Below are positions 1 to 8,717 of a DNA stretch of 64,000 nucleotides, one piece after another. Every line of letters starts with the position of its first letter. The first letter of the stretch is position 1. Source of the DNA: Pedobacter xixiisoli. Lineage in GTDB: Bacteria; Bacteroidota; Bacteroidia; Sphingobacteriales; Sphingobacteriaceae. The notes under the pieces were generated by a model. It was not told the origin of the DNA, made no database searches, and saw only the letters and a program-made list of their open reading frames with translations. The stretch covers positions 1,302,001 through 1,366,000 of the forward strand of contig NZ_OCMT01000001.1 of assembly GCF_900215335.1 (NCBI RefSeq), read 5' to 3'. Made by a program: the position numbers and the translations under genes.

Positions 1-2
1 TG

Positions 3-1718
3 ATCAACAACATGATGAAAAACATAGCAGCCGAAGCAGAGCAAAAAGATCCTAGCATCAAAGCGGAAGTTTCAGAAATGTTTATCGGCAAAACATATGT
101 GTTATTCAGATACAAAACCATTCAGGATGTGAGATTGGTATATGTACCAAACCGTCAAATTGGAGAATTTGGTGGAGAAACTGACAACTGGGTTTGGCCT
201 CGTCATACTGGCGATTATTCGTTTATGAGAGCTTACGTAGGCAAAGACGGAAAACCAGCTAAATACAGCAAAGACAACGTTCCATTTAAACCTAAAAAGT
301 CGTTAAAAGTAAACGCTAGCGGTACCAACGAAGAAGATTTCGTATTTATCCTTGGTTATCCAGGTAGAACTTTCCGTCATCGCCCTGCTCAATTTATTGA
401 TTACCAAGCGAAATACGTATTACCATATACTTCAGATTTGTTCGATTTCCAAAACGCAACTATGGAAGCTATCGGCAAAAAAGACAAGGCTACCGAACTT
501 AAATTGGCTACTCGTATTAAGCGCAATGCAAATGTGATGAAGAACTACAGAGGTAAGCTAGCCGGTATCAAAGGAATTGATTTGGTTGCTCAAAAACAAC
601 AAGAAGATGCTGCTCTAGCCGAATTCATCAATGGAAACGTAGAAGTCAAAGCACAGTATGGAAATCTAATGGCCAATATCGACCAACTGTACAAGCTGAT
701 TAACAGTGATGCGAACAGAGATTTATGGTTTAGCCAAATCTATAATTCAACTAGCTTGGTAAATGTAGCTAAAAACATCAATATCTTTAAAAGTAACTTG
801 AACCAGCAGCCTGCGGCACAAAAACAAGTTTATTTCGAAAACAATGTTGGTAAACTGAAGCAAGTTCTTGGCAATATATACGACGCTTATCACATTGATG
901 CTGATAGACGTATCTTTAAGCGTATGCTAATGGATGCTGTAGCTTTTACGCCAAATCAAAGGGTTATCGCTGTAGCTAAAATCATTAATCGTGGTAGCAA
1001 CAACGAAGCGATGATAGATGAATACATTAATGACACTTTTGGCTTATCTAAGTTGAAAGATCAAAACTACGTATCCAACAATTTACTGAAATCTCCAAAA
1101 TCAATCAGCGACTACAACGACGGGTTGTTGCTATTGGAAACAGACATCTCTCGTCAGATTAACGAAATTAAGCCCGAGAAAGACCGCAGAGATGGTATAT
1201 TGAACAAATTGATGGGCGACTACGTAAACATCAAGGAGAAGTTCTTAAAAAAGGGATTTGTGCCAGATGCAAATAGCACATTAAGGCTAACCTATGGATA
1301 TGTGCGTGGTTACTCTCCTGCCGATGCCACTTATATGTCACCTTACACCACGGTAAAAGGAATTATTGAAAAAGGTACTTCCGGTAATCCAGACTTCTAC
1401 TATCCGAACATCATTAAGGAATTATGGAACAAGAAGGATTTCGGCTCATTTGCCAAAAAGGAACTGAACGATGTACCTGTTGCATTTCTTTATAACATGG
1501 ATACTACAGGCGGAAATTCGGGCTCGCCAATTATGAATGCTAACGGCGAATTAATAGGCGTGAACTTCGACAGAGCTTATGGTGCCACCATCAATGATTA
1601 TGCTTGGAATGAAAGCTATAGTCGCTCAATTGGAGTAGACATTAGATACGTACTTTGGGCGGCTTCAAAAATTGACAAAGCAGACTTTTTACTGAAAGAA
1701 ATGGGCGTAAAATTCTAG
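3..1718 (+). CDS. S46 family serine peptidase (DPP7/DPP11-like), 5' truncated by window edge
   Basis: The C-terminal ~570 residues of an S46 dipeptidyl-peptidase; the reading frame is open to the left edge, so the N-terminus with the catalytic His is missing. Visible family signatures are GEFGGETDNWVWPRHTGDYS, which carries the presumed catalytic Asp (TGD), and the nucleophile motif GGNSGSP near visible residue 503. S46 enzymes are periplasmic or surface peptidases that release dipeptides from oligopeptide N-termini, and are typical of asaccharolytic Bacteroidota nutrition. The position 25 residues after the nucleophile, which governs P1 choice in DPP7 (Gly) versus DPP11 (Arg), is Asn by eye alignment, so the substrate is not predictable. 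The gene is followed by a small conserved gene with no obvious co-transcription signal. Confidence 0.9.
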   Translation: MNNMMKNIAAEAEQKDPSIKAEVSEMFIGKTYVLFRYKTIQDVRLVYVPNRQIGEFGGETDNWVWPRHTGDYSFMRAYVGKDGKPAKYSKDNVPFKPKKSLKVNASGTNEEDFVFILGYPGRTFRHRPAQFIDYQAKYVLPYTSDLFDFQNATMEAIGKKDKATELKLATRIKRNANVMKNYRGKLAGIKGIDLVAQKQQEDAALAEFINGNVEVKAQYGNLMANIDQLYKLINSDANRDLWFSQIYNSTSLVNVAKNINIFKSNLNQQPAAQKQVYFENNVGKLKQVLGNIYDAYHIDADRRIFKRMLMDAVAFTPNQRVIAVAKIINRGSNNEAMIDEYINDTFGLSKLKDQNYVSNNLLKSPKSISDYNDGLLLLETDISRQINEIKPEKDRRDGILNKLMGDYVNIKEKFLKKGFVPDANSTLRLTYGYVRGYSPADATYMSPYTTVKGIIEKGTSGNPDFYYPNIIKELWNKKDFGSFAKKELNDVPVAFLYNMDTTGGNSGSPIMNANGELIGVNFDRAYGATINDYAWNESYSRSIGVDIRYVLWAASKIDKADFLLKEMGVKF

Positions 1719-1830
1719 CCTAAATTAAAGCATGAGTAGCGTTCAAAACTGGCAAATTTTCATCATTAGAAATGGCTACGAATTGAACGCTACCAATGCT
1801 AAACTTATGAACATAAATTGAACTAAAAAA

Positions 1831-2079
1831 ATGAGAATTATAGCAGAACTTCCGCACCCTCAATGTAAGATTAGCATCTTTAGTATGAACCAAAAATTCA
1901 TCGTAAAATTTGAACAAGGACCATACGAACAGAGCTACAAAATTTCAGAATTAGATCTTACTGGCGGAGGCGTTAACGAGGTGTTTCAAATCATTGACGA
2001 AGAATTTATTGAGACAGTAATTGAACGTTTTAAAACTATGAGAACTGACTTTATAGTCGCATACCAGAAACAGCAATAA
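1831..2079 (+). CDS. small conserved Bacteroidota hypothetical protein, 82 aa
   Basis: An 82-residue soluble protein without signal peptide, membrane segment or cysteine cluster beyond a single N-terminal-region Cys. It begins MRIIAELPHP and has a strand-rich first half (KISIFSMNQKFIVKFEQG) followed by an acidic helix ending in FKTMRTDFIVAYQKQQ. I recognise the pattern as a small protein conserved in Sphingobacteriaceae, but I know no function. The start ATG follows an A-rich leader, usual for this phylum, which rarely uses Shine-Dalgarno sites. It lies 112 bp after the S46 peptidase on the same strand. The overlapping reverse-strand frame is discarded as a shadow. Confidence 0.65.
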   Translation: MRIIAELPHPQCKISIFSMNQKFIVKFEQGPYEQSYKISELDLTGGGVNEVFQIIDEEFIETVIERFKTMRTDFIVAYQKQQ

Positions 2080-2387
2080 CCCATTCAAAACAACATCACA
2101 ACACATTGATATACAGCATACAAAACATCATAACAGAATTTTATTTTGCATTTTAACAAATTTTCATGCTGTAAAAATGATTTGAGTAAAGCTTTAATTA
2201 AGATGAATATAAAAATAACTACTGATTTACAGAAGTTTAAAATAACAAACAAAATTAAATTCCGAACGTATTTTTAACCAAATAAATGGGAGGTTTTCAA
2301 TTTTAAGTACAAAATCAACTTCTTCTTACCGAATACAGCTTAACCATATCAAGGCAGTAGCTAAAAGCAGTAAATCATAAATTATAT

Positions 2388-2395
2388 TACCTTTG
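2388..2395 (+). promoter_or_regulatory. Bacteroidota -7 promoter box (TACCTTTG) for the MFS gene
   Basis: TACCTTTG matches the TAnnTTTG -7 consensus of the phylum's primary sigma factor and ends 20 bases before the MFS start codon. No convincing -33 TTG is visible. The rest of the 335-bp gap from 2080 is AT-rich, with no open frame or palindrome that I can support. Confidence 0.55.
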
Positions 2396-2414
2396 CACAC
2401 CAACAAAACACAAC

Positions 2415-3629
2415 ATGGCGAACAACAGAAATGCAGGTGTATTTTTTATCTTAGTCACTATCCTATTCGACTGCATTGGTTTCGGAATTATCATTCCAAT
2501 TATGCCAGCTTTAATTAAAGAACTTACTGGAGCAACACTTAGTGAAGCTTCAGAATATGGTGGTTTTTTATTGACCGTTTATTCGTTAATGATGTTCGTC
2601 TGCTCTCCTATTTTAGGTGCACTTAGTGATAAAATGGGACGTCGTCCAGTGCTGCTAATTTCACTCTTCGGAATGGCTATTGATTACTTCTTTTTATCAT
2701 TTGCACATACCATTACTTTGCTGTTTATCGGACGCATTATCGCTGGTCTTTGCGGAGCTAGTATCACTACGGCTTCGGCCTATATTGCCGATGTAAGCAC
2801 TCCCGAAAAACGAGCTCAAAACTTCGGTTTAATCGGTGCGGCTTTTGGTTTAGGTTTTATCATCGGCCCAGTAATTGGCGGTGTTTTTAGTCAGTTCGGA
2901 ACCAGAGTACCTTTTATGATTGCAGGCGGCTTGTCGCTCATCAATTGGTTATATGGCTACTTCATTTTACCAGAATCACTAAAGAAGGAAAACAGAAGAG
3001 CATTTGATTGGAAGCGAGCAAATCCGATAGGTGCATTGATGCAAATTAAACGCTACCCTTCGCTGCTTGGGCTTTTGATAGCTTTACTAATCCTATATAT
3101 TGCAGCTCAATCTACACAAACAGTCTGGTCGTTCTACACGCAAGAAAAATTCGGATGGAATGAAACCTGGATTGGCTACTCTTTAGGATTTGTTGGCGTA
3201 ACAGTAGCCATAGTTCAGGGAGGCTTAATTCGGATAATCATTCCGAGATTGGGTCAGAAGAAATCCATTATGTTTGGACTTTGCTTGTATGTTATTGGTT
3301 TTGTACTTTTCTCTTTCGCCTCCAAAGGATGGATGATGTTTGCCATTATTGTACCTTATGCCCTAGCTGGAATTACAGGTCCCGCCATCCAAGGGATTAT
3401 CTCGACACAAGTAAAGCCAGACGAACAAGGTGAGCTGCAAGGAATCATGACCAGCTTCATGAGTTTAGCAAGCATTATTGGTCCATTAATGATGTCGTCG
3501 CTTTTTGCCCATTTTACAAATCATAATAATGATAGCATTTACTTCCCAGGAGCTCCATTTATGATGGGTGCTGTGCTTACGTGTATTTCAATTGTGATTT
3601 GCTATCAAACACTAAAGAAGCATCACTAA
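2415..3629 (+). CDS. MFS drug efflux transporter, TCR/Tet type
   Basis: A 404-residue major facilitator protein with about twelve hydrophobic segments. The loop 2-3 signature appears as GALSDKMGRRPVLL near residues 72-85, and the antiporter motif C region is GAAFGLGFIIGPVIGG near residues 139-154. Such members (TetA/Bcr-like, DHA1 group) export tetracyclines or other small molecules by proton antiport at the inner membrane. The substrate cannot be read from sequence. The gene appears monocistronic behind its own TACCTTTG box, and no TetR repressor lies next to it, so it is probably a housekeeping exporter rather than an inducible resistance gene. Confidence 0.85.
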   Translation: MANNRNAGVFFILVTILFDCIGFGIIIPIMPALIKELTGATLSEASEYGGFLLTVYSLMMFVCSPILGALSDKMGRRPVLLISLFGMAIDYFFLSFAHTITLLFIGRIIAGLCGASITTASAYIADVSTPEKRAQNFGLIGAAFGLGFIIGPVIGGVFSQFGTRVPFMIAGGLSLINWLYGYFILPESLKKENRRAFDWKRANPIGALMQIKRYPSLLGLLIALLILYIAAQSTQTVWSFYTQEKFGWNETWIGYSLGFVGVTVAIVQGGLIRIIIPRLGQKKSIMFGLCLYVIGFVLFSFASKGWMMFAIIVPYALAGITGPAIQGIISTQVKPDEQGELQGIMTSFMSLASIIGPLMMSSLFAHFTNHNNDSIYFPGAPFMMGAVLTCISIVICYQTLKKHH

Positions 3630-3780
3630 TTTGAAAAGAACATACAGAGCTAGGAAAAACACTTAAAACAAGTCTTATTAAAACTTTAGCATCGACTATT
3701 TTCCTGTAACCAACATTAACGCAATAAATTCATAAAAACGACTATTTCCCGCCATTTTTCAAATCAAATCAACTTAAATA

Positions 3781-5952
3781 GTGTTAGATTTGTATATGCT
3801 TCAAAGGCCAATTAGAGATACACAAGATTTTTTACTGAGCAACTATTTTGCGGAAGGTCTTCGTATTACTTTTGGGGTACTTTGCCCCTCTCTAATTATG
3901 GCGCATTTCGGTATGCTCCAATTTGGCATGACTTTATCTCTAGGAGCACTGTGTGTTAGCATAGTAGATTCTCCTGGACCAATACATCATCGCAGAAATG
4001 CCATGTTTGTAACTACTGCCTTACTTTTCTTAGTATCTATCATCGTTGGGTTAACCAACAAAAGTGATATTTTCATCGGTATCTTATTGGTTGCATTCAG
4101 CTTCATTTTTTCTATGCTCTTTTTGTATGGAGCTAGAGCTGCTTCTATAGGCACATCGGTACTACTTGTCATGATTTTAAGTATTGATGATGTACGTCCG
4201 TGGAAAGAAGTAATTTTCTACAGCATGCTAGTGCTGCTTGGCGGTATTTGGTACACCTCATTAAGCTATATTATTTACCGACTACGCCCTTATCGATTAG
4301 CTCAACAAACTTTAAGTGACTCTATACATGAAATAGCTGATTTCTTACGAGCAAAAGCTAAATTTTATTCGCAATACACCAATTACGAAAAGAATTACGC
4401 TGATTTATTACAACTACAGGTAGATGTACATCAAAAACAGGACGAAGTTCGTGAGGTACTTTTCAAAACGAGAGAAATTGTAAGAGAATCTACGCCGCAA
4501 GGCAGGTTCTTGCTTATTGTTTTTACAGACACTGTAGATTTGTTTGAGCAGGTAATGTCTACATATTACAACTACAAGCAACTTCACGAACAATTTGACT
4601 CTGTTGGCATTTTGTCTCATTACGAAGAAGCCATCAATAAAATCGCCGATTCCTTAGATGACATTGCATTTTCTTTAAAAAGCGGTGGCACGCCTACTCT
4701 TGCAGGTAATCTGGAAAATGATTTAGCCAAATTACGTCAAGAAATAAGCGATTTAGAACAGAATAAAAGCGAAAAATATAACACCTTAGGCATTATTGCA
4801 CTTAGAAATATTGAGGTAAACATTGAAAATATAGTTGGTAGAATAAAAACCATCAACAAGTACTTTAACAAGAACGAGCAGAGTAAAATTAAAAAGGGAG
4901 ATGTTGACGTAGGTAAATTTGTGACTTCCCAAGAAATCAATGTAAAGCTACTGATTAACAACCTCACTTTCAGTTCATCTACATTTAGACACTCTGTTAG
5001 AGTTGCTATTGTAATGTTTATCGGATTTGTAGTAGCCAAAAGCTTAGATTTCGCCCATAGTTATTGGATTTTGCTGACTATTTTGGTGATTTCGAAACCA
5101 GGCTTTAGTCTTACGAAAGAACGAAATTATCATCGTATCATAGGGACAGTTGCTGGAGCATTTATCGGAATGGGCGTACTTCATTATGTTCACGATAAGA
5201 ATACGCTTTTTGTCATCCTTATCTTATTCATGATTGCAGGATATAGTTTTCAGCGTAAAAACTATGTGGTAAGTGTACTTTTCATGACACCCTACATCCT
5301 CATCATGTTCGATTTTTTGGGGATGGGTACAATGTCTATTGCTAAAGAAAGGATTTACGACACTTTAATAGGTTCTGGCATTGCATTAATGGCTAGCTAT
5401 TCTCTTTTCCCTAATTGGGAGCACGAAAAAGTAAAAGAGGCAATGACGGATATGATCAAATCTAATCAGTGGTATTTTACAGAAGTAACCAAGCTGTATT
5501 TTGAAAAAGGATTTGATTTAACTAACTACAAATTAGCGAGAAAGGAAGTTTATGTAAAGACTTCCAACCTAGCTTCGATGTTCCAAAGAATGTTTTCTGA
5601 GCCCAAAAGCAAACAGGTACACATTAAAGAGTTGCATCAGTTCACAGTACTAAACCACTTACTCTCCTCCTACATTGCTAGTCTATCTTTATACATTAAA
5701 GAGCATCATTTCGTTTGTGTAAACTATCAGGATATTAAACCGATTGCCGATAACACAATCTACTTATTGGAGAATGCGGAAGAGAATTTACGCAAAGACA
5801 CTACAGTGGCAAGTAACGTGCCTTTGATCAGAAGAAAAAATGCTGCGGGCATTCCACTATCTGATACGGATATCGTTATCGAAGAACAATTTGACTTGAT
5901 ACAGAAAGTGTCGTATGATATTTTCAAACTGACTGAAAAAATTAAAATCTAA
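3781..5952 (+). CDS. FUSC/YccS-family inner membrane protein
   Basis: A 723-residue protein with two hydrophobic blocks (residues ~25-165 and ~400-545), each followed by a long soluble helical region, the duplicated layout of the YccS/YhfK and aromatic-acid exporter (FUSC) group. The first cytoplasmic part (residues ~180-380) is strongly helical and charged, consistent with coiled coil. The proposed function is efflux of aromatic acids or envelope maintenance; the substrate is unknown. The chosen start is GTG at 3781 (peptide begins MLDLYMLQRP). ATG at 3796 is an equally good alternative because family members often begin close to the LQRPIRD segment. It is followed directly by palindromic repeat A1, which may act as a 3' stem. 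Confidence 0.8.
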   Translation: MLDLYMLQRPIRDTQDFLLSNYFAEGLRITFGVLCPSLIMAHFGMLQFGMTLSLGALCVSIVDSPGPIHHRRNAMFVTTALLFLVSIIVGLTNKSDIFIGILLVAFSFIFSMLFLYGARAASIGTSVLLVMILSIDDVRPWKEVIFYSMLVLLGGIWYTSLSYIIYRLRPYRLAQQTLSDSIHEIADFLRAKAKFYSQYTNYEKNYADLLQLQVDVHQKQDEVREVLFKTREIVRESTPQGRFLLIVFTDTVDLFEQVMSTYYNYKQLHEQFDSVGILSHYEEAINKIADSLDDIAFSLKSGGTPTLAGNLENDLAKLRQEISDLEQNKSEKYNTLGIIALRNIEVNIENIVGRIKTINKYFNKNEQSKIKKGDVDVGKFVTSQEINVKLLINNLTFSSSTFRHSVRVAIVMFIGFVVAKSLDFAHSYWILLTILVISKPGFSLTKERNYHRIIGTVAGAFIGMGVLHYVHDKNTLFVILILFMIAGYSFQRKNYVVSVLFMTPYILIMFDFLGMGTMSIAKERIYDTLIGSGIALMASYSLFPNWEHEKVKEAMTDMIKSNQWYFTEVTKLYFEKGFDLTNYKLARKEVYVKTSNLASMFQRMFSEPKSKQVHIKELHQFTVLNHLLSSYIASLSLYIKEHHFVCVNYQDIKPIADNTIYLLENAEENLRKDTTVASNVPLIRRKNAAGIPLSDTDIVIEEQFDLIQKVSYDIFKLTEKIKI

Positions 5953-5959
5953 CAAAAAA

Positions 5960-6046
5960 CTCGTCATTGCTAGGCACGAAGCAATCCTAAAGCATGTTTA
6001 TTCATTAGTTAAAGTTTCAGATTGCTTCATGCCTAGCAATGACGAG
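5960..6046. repeat. palindromic intergenic repeat, family A copy 1
   Basis: Arms CTCGTCATTGCTAGGCACG and its near-exact inverse CGTGCC-type partner flank ~40 bp of unrelated sequence. It shares the core TCGTCATTGC...GAAGCAATC with copies near 12.1, 15.8, 31.8, 42.6 and 58.1 kb. It can fold into one long hairpin and follows the FUSC stop by 8 bp. Confidence 0.85.
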
Positions 6047-6114
6047 ATGGACTAATATCTTATACACCAAACTAAAACCATCATTCAGTTGTTGCTCTTA
6101 AAAACTGAAATATT

Positions 6115-6525
6115 ATGGAAAAAGTATATACAGCCTCTGTTACTGTCATCGGCGGTAGAGATGGTCACGCAAAATCAAGCGACGGAATATTTGAAACAGA
6201 TTTAAGAAAACCAAAAGAAATGGGCGGACAAGGTGGTGCTCCAAATCCAGAACAACTGTTTGCTACAGCATGGGGCTCTTGTTATTTAGGTGCACTGCAA
6301 TCTGTAGCCGACCCTGAAGGAGTTGATGCCAGCAATGCCAACGTGAATGTTCATGTATCCTTCAATAAAAATGGAAAAGGTTTTGCACTTTCGGCAGATT
6401 TAGATGTTCACATTCCTGATATCAGTATTGAAGAAGCACAATCTTTAGCAGATAAAGCAAATGCGGTTTGCCCGTATTCTAACGCTACAAAAGGAAATGT
6501 AGAAACTAGAGTTACGGCAGTTTAG
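6115..6525 (+). CDS. organic hydroperoxide resistance protein (Ohr/OsmC family)
   Basis: A 136-residue OsmC-fold peroxidase. The Ohr hallmarks are all present: an N-terminal YTASVTVIGGRDGHAKSSDG block, the PKEMGGQGGAPNPEQLFA block, a first redox Cys in WGSCYLGAL (residue ~60) and the second in NAVCPYSNAT (residue ~121). Ohr detoxifies organic and fatty-acid hydroperoxides in the cytosol using these two cysteines and lipoyl-type reductants. The CPYSNA segment is diagnostic of Ohr rather than the OsmC subgroup. No MarR-type OhrR gene is adjacent. It stands alone between two different palindromic repeats (families A and B). Confidence 0.92.
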   Translation: MEKVYTASVTVIGGRDGHAKSSDGIFETDLRKPKEMGGQGGAPNPEQLFATAWGSCYLGALQSVADPEGVDASNANVNVHVSFNKNGKGFALSADLDVHIPDISIEEAQSLADKANAVCPYSNATKGNVETRVTAV

Positions 6526-6533
6526 TCCTATCT

Positions 6534-6624
6534 CGTCATTTCGACAAAGTATGAGGAGAAATCTAGCATTCTATTAATCAGTTGTTAGATTTCTCACTTT
6601 GTTGCGCTTCGTATCGAAATGACG
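6534..6624. repeat. palindromic intergenic repeat, family B copy 1
   Basis: The arms are CGTCATTTCGACAAAG and a diverged inverse ending TCGAAATGACG; inner arms GAGAAATCTAGC and TTAGATTTCTC also pair. The same GTCATTTCGA...GAGAAATCT design recurs twice after the amidohydrolase gene (29265-29488) and as a half copy near 57.35 kb. It lies between convergent ohr and mgtE. Confidence 0.85.
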
Positions 6625-6643
6625 TACTATTAATGAGCTATTA

Positions 6644-7993
6644 TCACAACAACAACTTACTCGCCAATCCTAGTAATAAAAAGAATCCGAAAACATCGGT
6701 AAATGTAGTAATGATAATGGAAGAAGCAATTGCAGGGTCAATCCCTATGCGTTTAAGCATCAATGGTATAGCAGAACCGGTAATTCCAGCAACAATTAAA
6801 TTTCCTGTCATCGCTAAAAATATAACCAAGCCAAGCATCAAATTAGCATCAAAGAAATAGGCCACTACTAACACAATTAATCCTGTAGCTGCACCATTGA
6901 TCATTCCAACAGTAAACTCTTTTAATACTGCTCTATAAGCTTGTTTGTCTGTTAAATCGAATAACGAAATACGCCTAACAGTAACAGCTAATGCTTGTGT
7001 AGCTGCATTCCCACCCATACCAGCAATAATGGTCATATAAGCAGATAAAACATCTAACCTGTCTAAAGTTTCATTGAAATACCTAATTACAGAAGAAGCT
7101 AAAAATGCAGTTCCCAAGTTGATAATTAACCAAGGCAAACGAGATTTCACCGCATCAATCCAATTACCGGCGAGTTCCTCATCTTCAGAAACCCCCGATA
7201 TTTTCAAGATATCTTCAGTATTCTCATCTTCCATTACATCCATCACATCATCAAAAGTAACTCGCCCCAGTAATTTCAAATGTCCATCAACTACCGGAAT
7301 ACTAGTTAAGTTATATTGAGAAAGCAATTTAGCCACTTCTTCTTGGTCGGTATCAGCTTTCACATAAACTGCATCAGCATTTACCATATCGCTAATCTTT
7401 ACATTGCCTTTTGCTTTAATAATGTCTTTTAAGGAAACTATCCCTTTAAAACAACCTTCATCATCTACTACGAAAACCGTATAAAACTCCTCAATTTCTT
7501 CGCTCTGTCTAATAATTTCATCAATCGCATCTTTCTTAGTCAAATTAATATTGACCTTAATCATTTGCGAATTCATCAAACCACCCGCAGTTTCTTCGTG
7601 GTAGCTTAATAAATTCCTGATACTTGCGGCATCCTGCGCACTTAGGTCTTCCAGAATCTCTTGCTGTTCTTCCTCATCCAGTTGCGAAATGATATCCGTA
7701 GCATCGTCATAATCCAGTTCCTCTACAATTTCCGTACGTTTATCTGGGTGCAATTGTATCAAGAGCTCTTCAGGATGCGACTCTTCGCTCATCTCGGCAA
7801 TCACTTCTGAAGCTTTCTCTATTTCCAACAAATTGATGATGCGCTGCCTATCTTCTGAGTTGATGTTCTCAAAAAGTATAGCAATTTCCGAAGCATGATA
7901 TTCCGCCAGAGTCTCTGCCAATAGTTGGTCATCGCCCTCTATCGCTTTCCTTAATTTTGAAAGGTCTGTTTTATCTAATTCAAATGATTGCAT
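6644..7993 (-). CDS. mgtE: magnesium transporter MgtE
   Basis: A 449-residue MgtE channel with the full architecture: an acidic helical N domain (residues ~1-125, MgtE_N superhelix), a CBS pair (~130-255, with FYTVFVVDDEG and LTSIPVVDGHLKLLGRVT) and five C-terminal membrane helices. The conserved pore segment AGMGGNAATQALAVTVRR is present near residue 325. MgtE imports Mg2+ at the inner membrane, and the N and CBS domains gate the pore by binding cytosolic Mg2+. The start at 7993 is only 19 bp after the DUF3307 stop, so mgtE may be read through from the satD-DUF3307 unit. No upstream M-box riboswitch space exists there. It faces ohr convergently across repeat B1. Confidence 0.95.
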   Translation of the reverse strand: MQSFELDKTDLSKLRKAIEGDDQLLAETLAEYHASEIAILFENINSEDRQRIINLLEIEKASEVIAEMSEESHPEELLIQLHPDKRTEIVEELDYDDATDIISQLDEEEQQEILEDLSAQDAASIRNLLSYHEETAGGLMNSQMIKVNINLTKKDAIDEIIRQSEEIEEFYTVFVVDDEGCFKGIVSLKDIIKAKGNVKISDMVNADAVYVKADTDQEEVAKLLSQYNLTSIPVVDGHLKLLGRVTFDDVMDVMEDENTEDILKISGVSEDEELAGNWIDAVKSRLPWLIINLGTAFLASSVIRYFNETLDRLDVLSAYMTIIAGMGGNAATQALAVTVRRISLFDLTDKQAYRAVLKEFTVGMINGAATGLIVLVVAYFFDANLMLGLVIFLAMTGNLIVAGITGSAIPLMLKRIGIDPAIASSIIITTFTDVFGFFLLLGLASKLLL

Positions 7994-8012
7994 GTAAACC
8001 TGTAATTAAAAA

Positions 8013-8717
8013 TTAGATATGGATATAAGTGACACCTAATGACACTGCCACGGCAATACCAAAACTCAACAAAGTACCGATCAGAACGTATTCTGTAAGC
8101 TTCAATTCGTTACCCTCTTTTAAATCGCCAAACCTAAAAATAGATTTTGCAGCCAAAAGAAAACCAACAGCTTCTAAATGATTAGTAAGTATAAAAATAT
8201 AAATCAGTAGTCTTTCTAAAATACCAATAAATTTACCTGCATTTTGTAGCGAAATTGAACTTCTACTAGGAATAAATCGAGTAATAACCACTTTAATAAT
8301 AATTGCCGTAGGCGATGTCAACAACAATCCGCCAAAAACATACAGCCAAACCTTTGGATTTTGAACGAAGCCGAAATCGATACTCGCTCCCTCATAAAAA
8401 CTTAACCAGCAAATTATAATTACTGCTATATGTAATGCTTGGTCGGCAAAAAACCATACCTTTTTAGTGTTTGCTTTCTGGAATAATAATTTAGCAGCAT
8501 CTATCATATAATGGCTTACGCCGATAATCAAAGCCTGTTTCCAAACATCAAATGAAAGAAAAACAATAAAAACCAATGCTATATGTAAAGCTATATGCAG
8601 ATAAAGTTTACCAGACCTTAGCTTTATTCTTTCCTTTTCAACAACCCATTTATCTGGTTGAAGGAAAAAATCACCAAGTATATGCGCCAAAAGCAGTTTA
8701 ATTAGTGCTATTTCCAT
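8013..8717 (-). CDS. DUF3307 membrane protein with conserved His/Asp motifs
   Basis: A 234-residue polytopic membrane protein with about six or seven hydrophobic segments. It carries polar motifs set within or next to the helices: H12-x3-D16-x3-Q20 (AHILGDFFLQ), H41-x3-H45, H69-x3-D73-x2-K76 (SHYMIDAAK) and D92-Q-x2-H96. This pattern is characteristic of the uncharacterised DUF3307 family and resembles an intramembrane metal or hydrolase site (inference). Its ATG overlaps the satD stop by one base (TAATG arrangement), implying translational coupling and a joint function. It has no biochemical role that I know of. The small spacing to mgtE raises the possibility of a link to cation homeostasis. 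Confidence 0.8.
   Translation of the reverse strand: MEIALIKLLLAHILGDFFLQPDKWVVEKERIKLRSGKLYLHIALHIALVFIVFLSFDVWKQALIIGVSHYMIDAAKLLFQKANTKKVWFFADQALHIAVIIICWLSFYEGASIDFGFVQNPKVWLYVFGGLLLTSPTAIIIKVVITRFIPSRSSISLQNAGKFIGILERLLIYIFILTNHLEAVGFLLAAKSIFRFGDLKEGNELKLTEYVLIGTLLSFGIAVAVSLGVTYIHI

Noticed and set aside
2080..2414. Small RNA or gene in the 335-bp gap before the MFS gene
   Set aside because: Only AT-rich sequence and the TACCTTTG box are present; no stable hairpin, frame or repeat was found.
4737..5039. 100-residue minus-strand frame inside the FUSC gene
   Set aside because: It is a shadow of the forward reading frame; the hydrophobic stretches arise from antisense of charged codons.
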